The position numbers and the translations under genes were made by a program. A DNA stretch of 34,823 nucleotides from JBBECE01 sp040881985 (GTDB lineage: Bacteria > Pseudomonadota > Alphaproteobacteria > Rhizobiales > Devosiaceae): positions 1 through 34,823 of the forward strand of contig JBBECE010000012.1 of NCBI GenBank assembly GCA_040881985.1, given 5' to 3'. Below the pieces are notes generated by a model. That model ran no database searches, was not told the origin of the DNA, and saw nothing but the letters and a program-made list of their open reading frames with translations. The number at the start of each line of letters is the position of its first letter. Position 1 is the first letter of the stretch. Below, piece after piece: positions 14,920 to 23,770 of the stretch.

Positions 14920-17138
14920 GTCCCGCCCGCGCGCGCGTTGGCGTCCCCGAGCTTGCCGCCGAGCACGGCCTGACCCCCGGCGAATACGACCGGATTCTCG
15001 CGCTCATCGGCCGCGAGCCGACCCTGACCGAGCTCGGCATCTTTTCAGCCATGTGGAACGAGCATTGTTCCTACAAGAGCTCGAAACGCTGGCTCCGGAC
15101 GCTGCCGACCAGCGGCCCGCGCGTCATCCAGGGCCCCGGCGAGAATGCCGGGGTCGTCGATATCGGCGATGGCCGGGCGATCGTCTTCAAGATGGAGAGC
15201 CACAACCATCCGAGCTTCATCGAGCCCTATCAGGGCGCGGCGACCGGGGTTGGTGGCATCTTGCGCGACGTCTTCACCATGGGGGCGCGCCCGATCGCGG
15301 CGATGAACGCGTTGCGCTTCGGCGACCCCGCCCATCCCCGCACTCGCCATCTTGTTGCCGGGGTCGTCGCCGGCATTGGCGGCTACGGCAATAGCTTCGG
15401 CGTGCCAACGGTCGGCGGCGAGGTCGGTTTCGATCCAGGCTACAATGGCAACATCCTCGTCAATGCGTTTGCTGCCGGTCTCGCCGATGTCGACAAGATT
15501 TTCTACTCGAAGGCCGAGGGCATCGGCCTGCCCGTCGTCTATCTCGGCGCCAAGACCGGCCGCGACGGGGTCGGCGGGGCGTCCATGGCCTCGGCCGAAT
15601 TTTCCGGCGACGCCGAATCCAAACGCCCGACCGTCCAGGTCGGCGACCCCTTCACCGAAAAGCGGCTGCTTGAGGCCTGCCTCGAACTGATGGCGACCGG
15701 CGCGGTCGTCGCCATTCAGGATATGGGCGCGGCGGGTCTCACCTGCTCGGCGGTCGAGATGGGCGCCAAGGGCGATCTCGGCATCGAACTCGACCTCGAC
15801 CGCGTGCCGGTCCGCGAAGCCAATATGAGCGCCTATGAGATGATGCTCTCGGAAAGCCAGGAGCGGATGCTGGTGGTGCTGCGGCCCGAAAAGGAATCCG
15901 TGGCGCGCGCCGTCTTCGAGAAATGGGAACTGGATTTCGCCACCGTCGGCCGCACTACCGACGATTTGCGTTTCAGGGTGCTGCACAAGGGCGCAATCGT
16001 CGCCAACCTGCCGATCAAGCAGCTCGGCGATGGGGCCCCCGAATATGACCGGCCATTTGTCTCCCCGGCCCCGCCTGCCCCGATGCGTCCTCTGACCGGC
16101 GTCCATCCCGACCCCGCCAGCGCGCTCCTGGCGCTTATCGGCTCGCCGGCGCTTTGCTCGCGCCGCTGGATCTTCGAGCAATATGACACCATCATTCTCG
16201 GCAATTCGCTGCAGCGCCCGGGCGGGGATGCCGGCGTCGTCCGCATCGACGGCCACCCCGCCAAGGCGCTCGCCTTCTCCGTTGATGTAACGCCGCGCTA
16301 TTGCGCCGCCGACTCCTATGAGGGCGCCAAACAAGCCGTCGCCGAATGTTGGCGCAACCTCACCGCAGTCGGCGCAACCCCGCTCGCCGTCTCCGACAAT
16401 CTCAATTTCGGCAATCCCGAGCGGCCCGAAATCATGGGACAGTTCGTCCATGCCATCAAAGGCATCGGCGAGGCCTGCCAGGCCCTCGATTTTCCCGTCG
16501 TCTCCGGCAATGTCTCGCTCTACAACGAAACCAACGGCGTCGGCATTCCGCCAACCCCGGCAATCGCCGGGGTGGGGCTCCTCCCGGATTGGTCGAGGAT
16601 GGCGCGCATCGGCTTCGCCGCCGAGGGAGAGCCTATCCTCCTCGCCGGCGCGCCGGAAGGATGGGGCGCCCATCTCGGCCAGTCGCTTTACGCCAGGCAG
16701 TTCTTCGGTTCGGCCGACGGCGCGCCGCCGAACGTCGATCTAGCTGCCGAACGAAAGGCCGGCGATTTCGTCCGCGCGCTCATCCGCGAGGGCATCGCCA
16801 CCGCCTGTCACGATTGTTCGGACGGCGGGCTTGCGGTTGCACTCGCCGAAATGACAATCGCCTCCGGCATCGGCGCAACCATCGCAGCGCCGTCCGGCGA
16901 CCCCGCAGCCGCCTGGTTCGGCGAGGACCAGCACCGTTATGTCTTGACTGCCCGCAACGAAGCCGCCCTCATCGCCCGCGCTGCCACCCTTGGCGTTTCG
17001 CTCGTCCGGATAGGGACGACCGGCGGGGCGTCGTTGAAGCTTGGCGATGCCCGTGCCATAGAGATCGATGACCTGCGTTCGGGCCACGAGGCTTGGTTCC
17101 CCGCCTTCATGGACGCACGCGCCGCTCGGGCCCCCTAA
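14916..17138 (+). CDS. purL: Phosphoribosylformylglycinamidine synthase subunit PurL
   Basis: A 740-residue synthetase subunit of FGAM synthase, using ATP and PurQ-derived ammonia on FGAR. The N-terminal motif NEHCSYKSSK (48-57) contains the catalytic His50; MESHNHPS follows near residue 90. Two tandem ATPase/ATP-binding halves are present, with GDPFTEK and IQDMGAAGLTCSAVEM in the first and CHDCSDGGLAVALAEM in the second. The length is the small (PurS/PurQ-dependent) type rather than the roughly 1,300-residue fused enzyme. GTG 14916 is the start: it overlaps the preceding TGA as GTGA, has AAGGA (14900-14904) upstream, and there is no better in-frame start before the conserved region. bolA follows after 12 bases. 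Confidence 0.96.
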   Translation: MSPARARVGVPELAAEHGLTPGEYDRILALIGREPTLTELGIFSAMWNEHCSYKSSKRWLRTLPTSGPRVIQGPGENAGVVDIGDGRAIVFKMESHNHPSFIEPYQGAATGVGGILRDVFTMGARPIAAMNALRFGDPAHPRTRHLVAGVVAGIGGYGNSFGVPTVGGEVGFDPGYNGNILVNAFAAGLADVDKIFYSKAEGIGLPVVYLGAKTGRDGVGGASMASAEFSGDAESKRPTVQVGDPFTEKRLLEACLELMATGAVVAIQDMGAAGLTCSAVEMGAKGDLGIELDLDRVPVREANMSAYEMMLSESQERMLVVLRPEKESVARAVFEKWELDFATVGRTTDDLRFRVLHKGAIVANLPIKQLGDGAPEYDRPFVSPAPPAPMRPLTGVHPDPASALLALIGSPALCSRRWIFEQYDTIILGNSLQRPGGDAGVVRIDGHPAKALAFSVDVTPRYCAADSYEGAKQAVAECWRNLTAVGATPLAVSDNLNFGNPERPEIMGQFVHAIKGIGEACQALDFPVVSGNVSLYNETNGVGIPPTPAIAGVGLLPDWSRMARIGFAAEGEPILLAGAPEGWGAHLGQSLYARQFFGSADGAPPNVDLAAERKAGDFVRALIREGIATACHDCSDGGLAVALAEMTIASGIGATIAAPSGDPAAAWFGEDQHRYVLTARNEAALIARAATLGVSLVRIGTTGGASLKLGDARAIEIDDLRSGHEAWFPAFMDARAARAP

Positions 17139-17150
17139 AGGATCCCGCCG

Positions 17151-17384
17151 ATGGCCATGGATGCCGCCGAAATCGAACGCTTGATCCGCGTCGCCCTGCC
17201 CGACGCCAAAATCGACATTCGCGACACCGCCGGAGACGGCGAGCATTTTGCCGCCCACATCGTCTCCGAGGTCTTCCGAGGCAAGTCGCGCGTCGAGCAG
17301 CACCAGATGGTCTACAAGGCGCTCGGCGGCAAAATGGGTGGCGAGCTGCACGCGCTGGCGCTGCAGACCAGCGCCCCGGAATAG
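17151..17384 (+). CDS. BolA family protein (IbaG/YrbA-like)
   Basis: A 77-residue class II KH-like BolA protein. A helix (AEIERLIRVALPDAKIDI) is followed by a short loop and the conserved FRGKSRVEQHQMVYKALGGKM block (about 42-62). BolA proteins pair with CGFS monothiol glutaredoxins to bind [2Fe-2S] clusters and act in iron-sulfur maturation or iron sensing; just such a glutaredoxin gene lies 121 bases downstream. AAAGGA (17137-17142) upstream overlaps the purL stop and serves as the ribosome-binding site, indicating cotranscription with purL. His45-equivalent ligand candidates include His52 in EQHQ. Confidence 0.92.
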   Translation: MAMDAAEIERLIRVALPDAKIDIRDTAGDGEHFAAHIVSEVFRGKSRVEQHQMVYKALGGKMGGELHALALQTSAPE

Positions 17385-17420
17385 GCCTGATTTGATCGGA
17401 ATGTGACTTTTCGTCCGGCC

Positions 17421-17457
17421 CCCGCCCCTCGACAGGGCGGGCGCAATCGCCTATCTA
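17421..17457 (+). promoter_or_regulatory. Hairpin and possible promoter before grxD
   Basis: In the bolA-grxD gap, CCCGCCC (17421-17427) and GGGCGGG (17435-17441) form a perfect 7-bp stem with a seven-base loop and no T-run after it. The loop end carries TCGACA (17429-17434), five of six matches to a -35 hexamer, with TATCTA (17452-17457) 17 bases on. It may be an internal promoter for grxD or a weak attenuating hairpin. The base matches are modest. Confidence 0.35.
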
Positions 17458-17505
17458 ACCGGCGACGGATTCCGGGCCTTGACCCCGTGATCGAAAGGCT
17501 TTCCC

Positions 17506-17841
17506 ATGAACGATATCAACGCCTTCATCGAGGACAAGGTGAGGCACAACGACGTGTTCCTATTCATGAAGGGCACGCCGGATTTCCCGCAATGCGGCTT
17601 CTCCAGCCAGGTCGTCCAGATTCTCAATTATCTCGGAGTCGCCTTTGGCAGCGCAAACGTGCTCGAAAACCTCGAGCTCCGCGAAGGCATCAAGGCCTAC
17701 ACCAACTGGCCTACAATTCCGCAACTTTACGTCAAGGGTGACTTCGTCGGCGGCGCCGACATCATCCGCGAGATGTTCCAGACCGGCGAATTGCTGACCC
17801 ATCTCGAAAGCAAGCAAGTCCCGGTCAAGCAGCCCGCCTGA
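17506..17841 (+). CDS. grxD: Monothiol glutaredoxin (CGFS type, Grx4/GrxD)
   Basis: A 111-residue single-domain monothiol glutaredoxin. The signature KGTPDFPQCGFSS has the active-site CGFS at 30-33. WPTIPQLYVKGDFVGGAD (about 66-83) is the glutathione-binding TVP-like and GG segment. The protein carries a glutathione-ligated [2Fe-2S] cluster and delivers it to apo-targets, working with BolA. AAAGG precedes ATG 17506. The 3' neighbour is a Bcr/CflA exporter on the same strand after 127 bases. Confidence 0.96.
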   Translation: MNDINAFIEDKVRHNDVFLFMKGTPDFPQCGFSSQVVQILNYLGVAFGSANVLENLELREGIKAYTNWPTIPQLYVKGDFVGGADIIREMFQTGELLTHLESKQVPVKQPA

Positions 17842-17968
17842 TTTCGCACCACGATTCCTGCGCCCCTGCGGCGCAAAGCCTGACCCATCGGGCGTCGGCC
17901 CCACCGGCGCTTCTGCTACCGGCACCGCATTGCTGCCGTCGGCGACCAGCATCAGCTACGGTGAACCT

Positions 17969-19195
17969 ATGACCATTTCGGCCGCCGGTCGTTCCCTCAG
18001 CCGCCTCGAATTCATCTCGCTGGTCGCCTCGATGATGGCGCTCAACGCCATGGCGATCGACATCATGCTGCCCGCCTTCCCGCTGATCGGGGCGGCGCTT
18101 TCGGTCGCCGACCACAACCACGTCCAGTTCGTCCTTTCGTCCTATCTCATCGGCTTCGGCGTCGGGCAGCTGTTTCTCGGCCCGATCGTCGACCGATACG
18201 GCCGGCGCAACCCGCTGCTGTTGGGCCTCGGCGTCTATGCGCTCGCCGCTCTCGCCGCGGCGATCTCGCCGGATTTCGGGCTGTTGCTGGCGTTCCGGTT
18301 CCTCCAGGGCCTTGGCGCCGCCGCCACGCGTGTCGTTGCCATGTCGGTCGTGCGCGACACGTTTTCAGGCCGCGCCATGGCCGAGGTGATGTCGCTGGTC
18401 TTCGTCGTCTTCATGGCGGTACCGGTCATCGCCCCCTCGATCGGCCAGGTAATCGTCCTCGTCGCCCCCTGGCAGTTCATCTTCCTCTGCATGGTCGCGA
18501 TGGGCTCGGCGGTAGCGCTGTGGGCCTATTTCCGGCTCCCGGAAACTCTTGCCCCCGAAAACCAGCGCCCGCTCAAATCCGGCGTCATCGTCGAAGGCTT
18601 TGGCATCGTTTTCTCGAACCGCGCCGCGATGATGTACGGAATTGCCCCGGGCGTCATTCTCGGGGCGCTCTTCGGCTTCCTCAACACGGTTCAGCCGATC
18701 TATACCGAGATTTACGACCTGGGGACCCTCTTCCCCTTCGCGTTCGGCGCCGTCGCGCTGGTCATGGCGGGCTCCTCGTTCCTCAATTCGCGACTCGTCG
18801 GCCGCTTCGGCATGCGCCGGCTGTCCCATGCGGCATTGCTCGGATTCATTGTCTTGAGCGGCTTTTGGTTCTTCATCTCGCTCTTCGGGGTGATCCCGCT
18901 TTGGCTCTTCATGCTGACCATCGCCTCGCTGATGTTCCTTTTCGGCTTCATCGCCAACAATTTCAACGCGCTCGCCATGGACCCGCTCGGCGAAGTCGCC
19001 GGCACCGCTTCCTCGGTTTTCGGGTTCCTGCAGACCGCCGGGGGCGCCATCGCCGGGGCGATCATCGGCCAGTTCTACAACGGCTCGGTCACCCCGATCG
19101 CGCTCGGCTATCTGGTGCTCGGCGTGATCGCTCTGGCTATGGTCCTGTTCGCCGAGCGCGGGGTGCTGTTCCGCACCGGGCACCAGCCGATCTGA
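17969..19195 (+). CDS. MFS exporter, Bcr/CflA multidrug family
   Basis: A 408-residue, 12-helix major facilitator protein. Between helices 2 and 3 lies GPIVDRYGRRNPLLLG, the MFS motif A variant of the Bcr/CflA drug:H+ antiporters, and the N-terminal helix contains MAIDIMLPAFPLIG, a hallmark of that group. LQGLGAAATRVVAMSVVRD (helix 4 area) matches the family 'R-x-x-Q-G' motif. The likely role is efflux of an antibiotic or metabolite at the inner membrane; the substrate cannot be told. ATG 17969 is chosen; an in-frame TTG at 17930 would add 13 residues. It converges with ttcA, leaving 16 bases. Confidence 0.9.
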   Translation: MTISAAGRSLSRLEFISLVASMMALNAMAIDIMLPAFPLIGAALSVADHNHVQFVLSSYLIGFGVGQLFLGPIVDRYGRRNPLLLGLGVYALAALAAAISPDFGLLLAFRFLQGLGAAATRVVAMSVVRDTFSGRAMAEVMSLVFVVFMAVPVIAPSIGQVIVLVAPWQFIFLCMVAMGSAVALWAYFRLPETLAPENQRPLKSGVIVEGFGIVFSNRAAMMYGIAPGVILGALFGFLNTVQPIYTEIYDLGTLFPFAFGAVALVMAGSSFLNSRLVGRFGMRRLSHAALLGFIVLSGFWFFISLFGVIPLWLFMLTIASLMFLFGFIANNFNALAMDPLGEVAGTASSVFGFLQTAGGAIAGAIIGQFYNGSVTPIALGYLVLGVIALAMVLFAERGVLFRTGHQPI

Positions 19196-19211
19196 GCGAC
19201 GTCTGAAGCGC

Positions 19212-20063
19212 CTAAAGCGCAGCGAAATCGAAGAGTTTTGTGTCGAGCAGGTGGCTCGGCCGCACATGGCCGAGCGCCCGGATCATCGTATCCTTGCGGC
19301 CGGGATGCCTGGCCTCGATCTCGGCCAGCATGGCCTTCATCTCGGCGCGCTCGAGCCCCTCCTGCGCCCCGCAGAGATCGCAGGGGATGATCGGGAATTC
19401 GAGCCCCGCCGCAAAGCGCGCCAGATCGTCTTCGGCGCACAGCGACAGCGGCCGCAGGACCGTGACATCGCCGTCGTCGTTGACGAGCTTCGGCGGCATG
19501 GCGGCCAGCCGCCCGCCATTGAAGAGGTTCATCAGAAAAGTCTCGAGAATGTCCTCGCGATGATGGCCGAGGACCAGCGCGCTACATCCCTCCTCCCGGG
19601 CGACGCGATAGAGATGCCCGCGCCTCAGGCGCGAACACAGCGGGCAATAGGTCTTCCCCTCGGGAATCTTGTCGATGACAATCGCGTAGGTGTCGCGATA
19701 TTCGATCCGGTGGGCGACGCCGTGCCGGGCGAGGAACTCGGGCATCACCTGTTTCGGGAACCCCGGCTGGCCCTGGTCGAGATTGACCGCCAGCAGGTCG
19801 ACCGGCAGCAATCCCTGCCCCTTGAGATCGAAAAGTATCGCCAGCAGCGACCAGGAATCCTTGCCCCCCGACAGTGCCACCAGCCAGCGCTCACCCGGCA
19901 CGACCATGCCATAGGTCGCGAGCGCCTCGCGGGTGAGCCGAGACAGGCGCTTGCGCAGCTTGTTGAATTCGACGCTTGAAGGCGCCCCGGCAAACATCGA
20001 ATGCGCCCCTGCCGCCTCGGCGGTTGCGTCGTCCTGCCAACCCTCGGCGGCGATCTCGTTCAT
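19212..20063 (-). CDS. ttcA: tRNA 2-thiocytidine(32) synthetase TtcA
   Basis: A 283-residue PP-loop ATPase that thiolates C32 in certain tRNAs using an iron-sulfur cluster. The PP-loop SGGKDS is at 65-70. Two CxxC pairs typical of TtcA are present: Cys140/Cys143 in CPLCSRLRRG and Cys228/Cys231 in CDLCG; three of these cysteines hold the [4Fe-4S] cluster in characterised homologues. The first Met is given, but the family body begins at about residue 33 (EFNKLRKRL). Met23 (ATG at 19995-19997, with AGGGG about 8 bases upstream) is a credible alternative start. It is divergent from bacA. Confidence 0.93.
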   Translation of the reverse strand: MNEIAAEGWQDDATAEAAGAHSMFAGAPSSVEFNKLRKRLSRLTREALATYGMVVPGERWLVALSGGKDSWSLLAILFDLKGQGLLPVDLLAVNLDQGQPGFPKQVMPEFLARHGVAHRIEYRDTYAIVIDKIPEGKTYCPLCSRLRRGHLYRVAREEGCSALVLGHHREDILETFLMNLFNGGRLAAMPPKLVNDDGDVTVLRPLSLCAEDDLARFAAGLEFPIIPCDLCGAQEGLERAEMKAMLAEIEARHPGRKDTMIRALGHVRPSHLLDTKLFDFAAL

Positions 20064-20152
20064 GGAGTTGCTGATAGCGCCTGAGGGCCGCGGGGGGAAG
20101 ACCGGCCCGGGTCTTCCGGGGCCAGATGAGCGTGGGTAATCGCGCAGATTCC

Positions 20153-20181
20153 TTGCCGATTCCCTTGTCCGTCAGTTAGAT
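20153..20181 (+). promoter_or_regulatory. Candidate promoter of bacA
   Basis: TTGCCG (20153-20158) is followed after 17 bases by TTAGAT (20176-20181), matching a sigma-70 type -35/-10 pair at four of six bases each. It lies 33 bases before the GTG start of bacA in the 151-base gap divergent from ttcA. Assignment is by pattern and position only. Confidence 0.4.
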
Positions 20182-20214
20182 GACACCATCCAATGAGGCG
20201 CAGGAGTTCATCCC

Positions 20215-21510
20215 GTGTTCCGCTCATTCTTCCCCGAACCCAGAATCTTCTTCCCCGCGGCGATAGCGTGGGTGATCGTCAGTATGTTGGCTTGGTTCAC
20301 TATCGGCTCGACGCTGCAAGGTTTCCTCAGCCTCGGTCCGTGGATGGGCATCCCGCCCTCAGAGCTCGATCCGGACCCGTTCTTCAGTTCCGACAAAGTC
20401 TGGCTCTACCAATACATCATCGTCACCGGCTACCTGTTCTGCGTGCCCTGGTATTTCTTTGGCGGCAATCGCCGCTGGTTTTGGTGGTCGGTGGTCGGCA
20501 GCGTGACGATCATCGAGGTCGTCTACTTCAATGTTCAAGTCAGTGCTTGGCTCAACGATTGGTACGGCACGTTCTACAACCTGATTCAGACGGCATTGAC
20601 GACACCCAATAGCGTGACGCTGGATCAGTTCCTCGGTGAAATCCTAACCGTCGCGTACGTGCTTATTCCCAATATCACCGTGCTGGTGCTCAACGCCTTC
20701 TTCATCGCCCACTATCTCTTCCGTTGGCGACGGGCGATGAGCTTCTACTATATGAGTCACTGGTCACATTTGCGGCAGATCGAGGGGGCGTCGCAACGCG
20801 TGCAGGAGGACACGCAGAGGTTCGCCAATATCTTTGAAGGCCTCGCCGTTTCGTTGGTCGCCTCGATCATGACTTTGATTGTCTTTCTTCCATTACTGTG
20901 GGAACTCTCAACTCACATTGTCGAACTGCCCTTTTTTGGTGCCATCCAGGGCAGTCTCGTCTGGGTGGCTTTAGTCTCATCCGCCTTTGGAACTGTTCTG
21001 CTTGCCGCAGTCGGCTTCAGATTGCCCGGCCTGGAATTCCACAACCAACGGGTCGAGGCCGCCTACCGCAAGGAACTTGTTTACGGAGAAGACTCAGCCG
21101 ACCGGGGCCAGCCCCTTCCTGTCCGCGAACTCTTCATCAACATGCAAAAGAACTATTTTCGCCTCTACAGGAACTACCTGTATTTCAACGTTGCCCGCTA
21201 CGCTTACCTTCAAGGCTCCAATTTCGTTCCCTTGATCGCCATGGGGCCGGCAATCGTGACCGGCGCCATCACGCTTGGACTGTTCCAACAGATCGCCAAC
21301 GCGTTCGGCCAGGTTGAAGACTCATTCAAGTTCCTTGCCAGTTCATGGACCTCGATCATCGCGCTAATCGCGGTCTACAGGCGCCTACGCGCGTTCGAGG
21401 CCAACATTCCGTCTGGTGCCGTTGCGGCAAACGACTATGACGACCCACGCTTCCTGAACTCGGGTGTGATGGATATTCCCCCCGCTCCAGAATCGGCCCC
21501 GGCCCAATAG
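20215..21510 (+). CDS. bacA: BacA/SbmA family peptide transporter
   Basis: A 431-residue inner-membrane transporter of the SbmA/BacA family, proton-driven importers of proline-rich and NCR-type antimicrobial peptides, bleomycin and related compounds; in rhizobia and Brucella BacA is needed for chronic host infection. Conserved blocks are clear: an SFFPEPRIFFPAAIAW start, EGASQRVQEDTQRFANI, LPGLEFHNQRVEAAYRKELV, then NYFRLYRNYLYFNVAR, and YRRLRAFEANIPSG near the C-terminus. About 7-8 membrane helices. The start is GTG 20215 with AGGAG (20202-20206) 8 bases upstream. By eye the gene is clearly less GC-rich (parts near 45-50%) with more T-ending codons than its neighbours, hinting at later acquisition. 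Confidence 0.93.
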   Translation: MFRSFFPEPRIFFPAAIAWVIVSMLAWFTIGSTLQGFLSLGPWMGIPPSELDPDPFFSSDKVWLYQYIIVTGYLFCVPWYFFGGNRRWFWWSVVGSVTIIEVVYFNVQVSAWLNDWYGTFYNLIQTALTTPNSVTLDQFLGEILTVAYVLIPNITVLVLNAFFIAHYLFRWRRAMSFYYMSHWSHLRQIEGASQRVQEDTQRFANIFEGLAVSLVASIMTLIVFLPLLWELSTHIVELPFFGAIQGSLVWVALVSSAFGTVLLAAVGFRLPGLEFHNQRVEAAYRKELVYGEDSADRGQPLPVRELFINMQKNYFRLYRNYLYFNVARYAYLQGSNFVPLIAMGPAIVTGAITLGLFQQIANAFGQVEDSFKFLASSWTSIIALIAVYRRLRAFEANIPSGAVAANDYDDPRFLNSGVMDIPPAPESAPAQ

Positions 21511-21533
21511 GCTTTGTCCAACGACCGCAAACA

Positions 21534-21560
21534 AAAGGGCCGCCCCATCGGCGGCCCTTT
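21534..21560. terminator. Bidirectional terminator between bacA and rpsD
   Basis: A perfect 11-bp stem, AAAGGGCCGCC (21534-21544) with GGCGGCCCTTT (21550-21560), encloses the loop CCATC. It is flanked by A-rich sequence on the left and GCTTTC on the right, so it can end transcripts from both convergent genes: bacA stops 24 bases to the left, rpsD 22 bases to the right. Confidence 0.85.
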
Positions 21561-21581
21561 GCTTTCGAGAGAACCCGGCGT

Positions 21582-22199
21582 TTAGCGCGAATAGAACTCG
21601 ACCACCAGATTCGGCTCCATCTGCACCGGATACGGCACGTCCGAAAGCGCCGGCAGGCGCACATAGCGGGCGGTGAGCTTGTTATGGTCGGTGTCGAGAT
21701 AATCGGGGACGTCGCGCTCCGGCAGCTGCGTTGCCTCGAGCACCAGTGCCATCGCCTTCGCCTTGTCGCGCACTTCGATCAAATCGCCCGCCGAGCAGTG
21801 GTACGACGCGATGGTGACGCGCTTGCCGTTGACGTTGACATGGCCGTGGCTGACGAACTGGCGCGCCGCGAACATTGTCGGCATGAACTTGGCGCGATAA
21901 ACGATCGCGTCGAGCCGGCTTTCGAGGAGGCCGATCAGGTTCTCCCCGGTGTCGCCCCGCATCCGCGACGCCTCGACATAGGCGCGGTGGAACGCCCGCT
22001 CGGTCATGCTGGCATAATAGCCCTTGAGCTTCTGCTTGGCGCGCAGCTGCACCCCAAAGTCGGAAAGCTTGCCGCGGCGGCGTTGGCCGTGCTGGCCGGG
22101 CCCGTATTGGCGGCGGTTGACCGGGCTCTTCGGCCGGCCCCAGATATTCTCGCCAAGCCTGCGGTCGATCTTGTGCTTGGCACTTTGACGTTTCGTCAT
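21582..22199 (-). CDS. rpsD: 30S ribosomal protein S4
   Basis: A 205-residue S4, a primary 16S rRNA binder that nucleates the 30S 5' domain. The N-terminal region has AKHKIDRRLGENIWGRPKSP; the S4 RNA-binding domain spans about 94-157 (SRLDAIVYRAKFMPT, FVSHGHVNVNGKRVTIASY). The C-terminus ends VVEFYSR, as expected for alphaproteobacterial S4. It has no zinc-binding Cys cluster. The gene stands alone rather than in the alpha operon, as is usual in alphaproteobacteria. AAAGGA 7-8 bases upstream of the ATG is the ribosome-binding site. Confidence 0.98.
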   Translation of the reverse strand: MTKRQSAKHKIDRRLGENIWGRPKSPVNRRQYGPGQHGQRRRGKLSDFGVQLRAKQKLKGYYASMTERAFHRAYVEASRMRGDTGENLIGLLESRLDAIVYRAKFMPTMFAARQFVSHGHVNVNGKRVTIASYHCSAGDLIEVRDKAKAMALVLEATQLPERDVPDYLDTDHNKLTARYVRLPALSDVPYPVQMEPNLVVEFYSR

Positions 22200-22408
22200 C
22201 GCGTGTCCTTTCGCTCAAGGCAAGGCAAAGACAGTCGCGCCCTCCTCTGTCTCACCCTTTCAGGCAAAACCGACAGACCGATGCGAAAAACCCGCGTTCG
22301 AGCCGGATTGACCAGCCGCACGCGCGCAAACCGACGGTCTCGGGTGCTTCTGCCCGCGGAGCCGAGGCCCCGCAGACCGGCGGGTTGTATGGGCGGGTCA
22401 GCGGCAAG
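22200..22408 (-). promoter_or_regulatory. rpsD upstream region with a small dyad
   Basis: This 209-base gap must carry the rpsD promoter and leader. I see no convincing -35/-10 pair. An inverted repeat AGACAG (22229-22234) / CTGTCT (22247-22252) with a 12-base loop lies 30-53 bases before the ATG and would form a small leader hairpin; S4 is autoregulatory in other bacteria, but no known S4 leader structure is recognised here. No open reading frame of interest was seen. Confidence 0.35.
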
Positions 22409-23665
22409 TCAAGCGGGAGCGCCGCCACCCTGCGCCCGGTCCAGGGCGCGGGCGCGCCGAAGTTGCGGGAAGAACGCCGACCAGATGGCGGCGACCGCCA
22501 CCGTTCCAGCTCCCCCGAGGGTCACCGCCGCCACCGCCCCGATCCAGGCGGCGACGACGCCGGCGCGGAACTCTCCGAGCTCGTTCGAAGCCCCGATAAA
22601 GACGAAGTTGACCGCGCTCACCCGTCCGCGCAGTTCGTCGGGCGTCCAGAGCTGGATCAGCGTCTCGCGGATGACCACCGAGATCATGTCGGTCGCCCCG
22701 ATCAGAAAAAGCGCCGGAACGGCGATCCACAGCGTCGTCGAGAAGCCGAATACGATTGTCGAGGCGCCGAAAGCGGCGACGAAAAAGAAGAGAATGAGCC
22801 CGGCACGGTCGCGGACCGGAAATCGCGTCAGGATCAGGGCAACGATGATGCCGCCGACGCCGGGCGCCGCGCGCAAAAGTCCAAGTCCCCAAGGGCCGGT
22901 CTCGAGGATGTCGCGCGCATAGACCGGCAACAGCGCCACCGCGCCGCCCAGCAGCACCGCGAACATATCGAGCGAGATCGCGCCGAGCACGATTTTCTCT
23001 TTCCATATGTAGCGAAACCCGGCGAGCAGCGTTTCGACCGAGGTTGTCTGCCTGCCCTCGCGCCGGGCCGGCATGGGGATCAGCAGGATGAGCGCTGCCG
23101 ACATGGCGATCATCGCCGCGGCAACCCCGTAGGCGAGGCCCGCCGAAACGCCGTAGAGAAGTCCTCCCGCCATTGGCCCGACGACATTGGCGAACTGCCA
23201 AGACATGGAATTGAGCGTAATCGCGCTGGCCAGCGCCGGCGGCGGCACAAGATTGGGCGCCAGCGACTGATTGGCCGGCGACAGGAAAGCGCGCGCCAAT
23301 CCCAGCGTCACCAAAATCCCGAAGATCGGCCAGACCTGGTGTAGCTCGGCATTGGCGAAGAACAGGAATCCGAGCGCGCAGGCAAACTCGACGCCAAGGC
23401 AGATGGCAATGATCGCCCGGCGGCTAAACCGGTCGGCGACGAGCCCGGTCACCAGCACCAGGAGCAGCGCCGGCGTAAATTGCGACAGCCCGACGAGTCC
23501 GAGGAACAACGGGTTGCGCGTCAGGTCATAGACCTGCCAGGCGACGCCCACCGACATGATCTGCGCGGCAAAGCTCGTCGATGCGCTTGCCGCCCAGAAA
23601 TACCGGTAACTCTTGAAGGAGAAGGCCTTGGTCTCGGGCGAGGCGGCGGCGGCAGGACTACTCAT
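22409..23665 (-). CDS. MFS transporter, EntS-like (MFS_3) family
   Basis: A 418-residue, roughly 12-helix major facilitator protein of the MFS_3/EntS-type group, which includes enterobactin exporters and many uncharacterised effluxers. It starts with SFKSYRYFWAASASTSFAAQ and AWQVYDLTRNPLFLGLVGL, both typical, followed by loop 2-3 motif LVADRFSRRAIIA. The central loop has EGRQTTSVETLLAGFRYIWK, the standard segment linking the two six-helix bundles. ATG 23663-23665 is chosen since the frame upstream is not family-like. The substrate is unknown. It is divergent from the ytrA-like operon and upstream of rpsD on the same strand. Confidence 0.87.
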   Translation of the reverse strand: MSSPAAAASPETKAFSFKSYRYFWAASASTSFAAQIMSVGVAWQVYDLTRNPLFLGLVGLSQFTPALLLVLVTGLVADRFSRRAIIAICLGVEFACALGFLFFANAELHQVWPIFGILVTLGLARAFLSPANQSLAPNLVPPPALASAITLNSMSWQFANVVGPMAGGLLYGVSAGLAYGVAAAMIAMSAALILLIPMPARREGRQTTSVETLLAGFRYIWKEKIVLGAISLDMFAVLLGGAVALLPVYARDILETGPWGLGLLRAAPGVGGIIVALILTRFPVRDRAGLILFFFVAAFGASTIVFGFSTTLWIAVPALFLIGATDMISVVIRETLIQLWTPDELRGRVSAVNFVFIGASNELGEFRAGVVAAWIGAVAAVTLGGAGTVAVAAIWSAFFPQLRRARALDRAQGGGAPA

Positions 23666-23770
23666 TTGCCTGCCCTTGCCATGCCGCCCGCCCGCCGTCA
23701 AAGCGATATTCCACCGCCCCGCCGAAAAACTCACGCCGCCGAACGCGCACCAAAATCGCAACAGAACCGC

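Noticed and set aside
15045..16673. A 542-codon minus-strand open frame
   Set aside because: It lies wholly inside purL on the opposite strand and shows no family features; long antisense frames are expected at this GC content.
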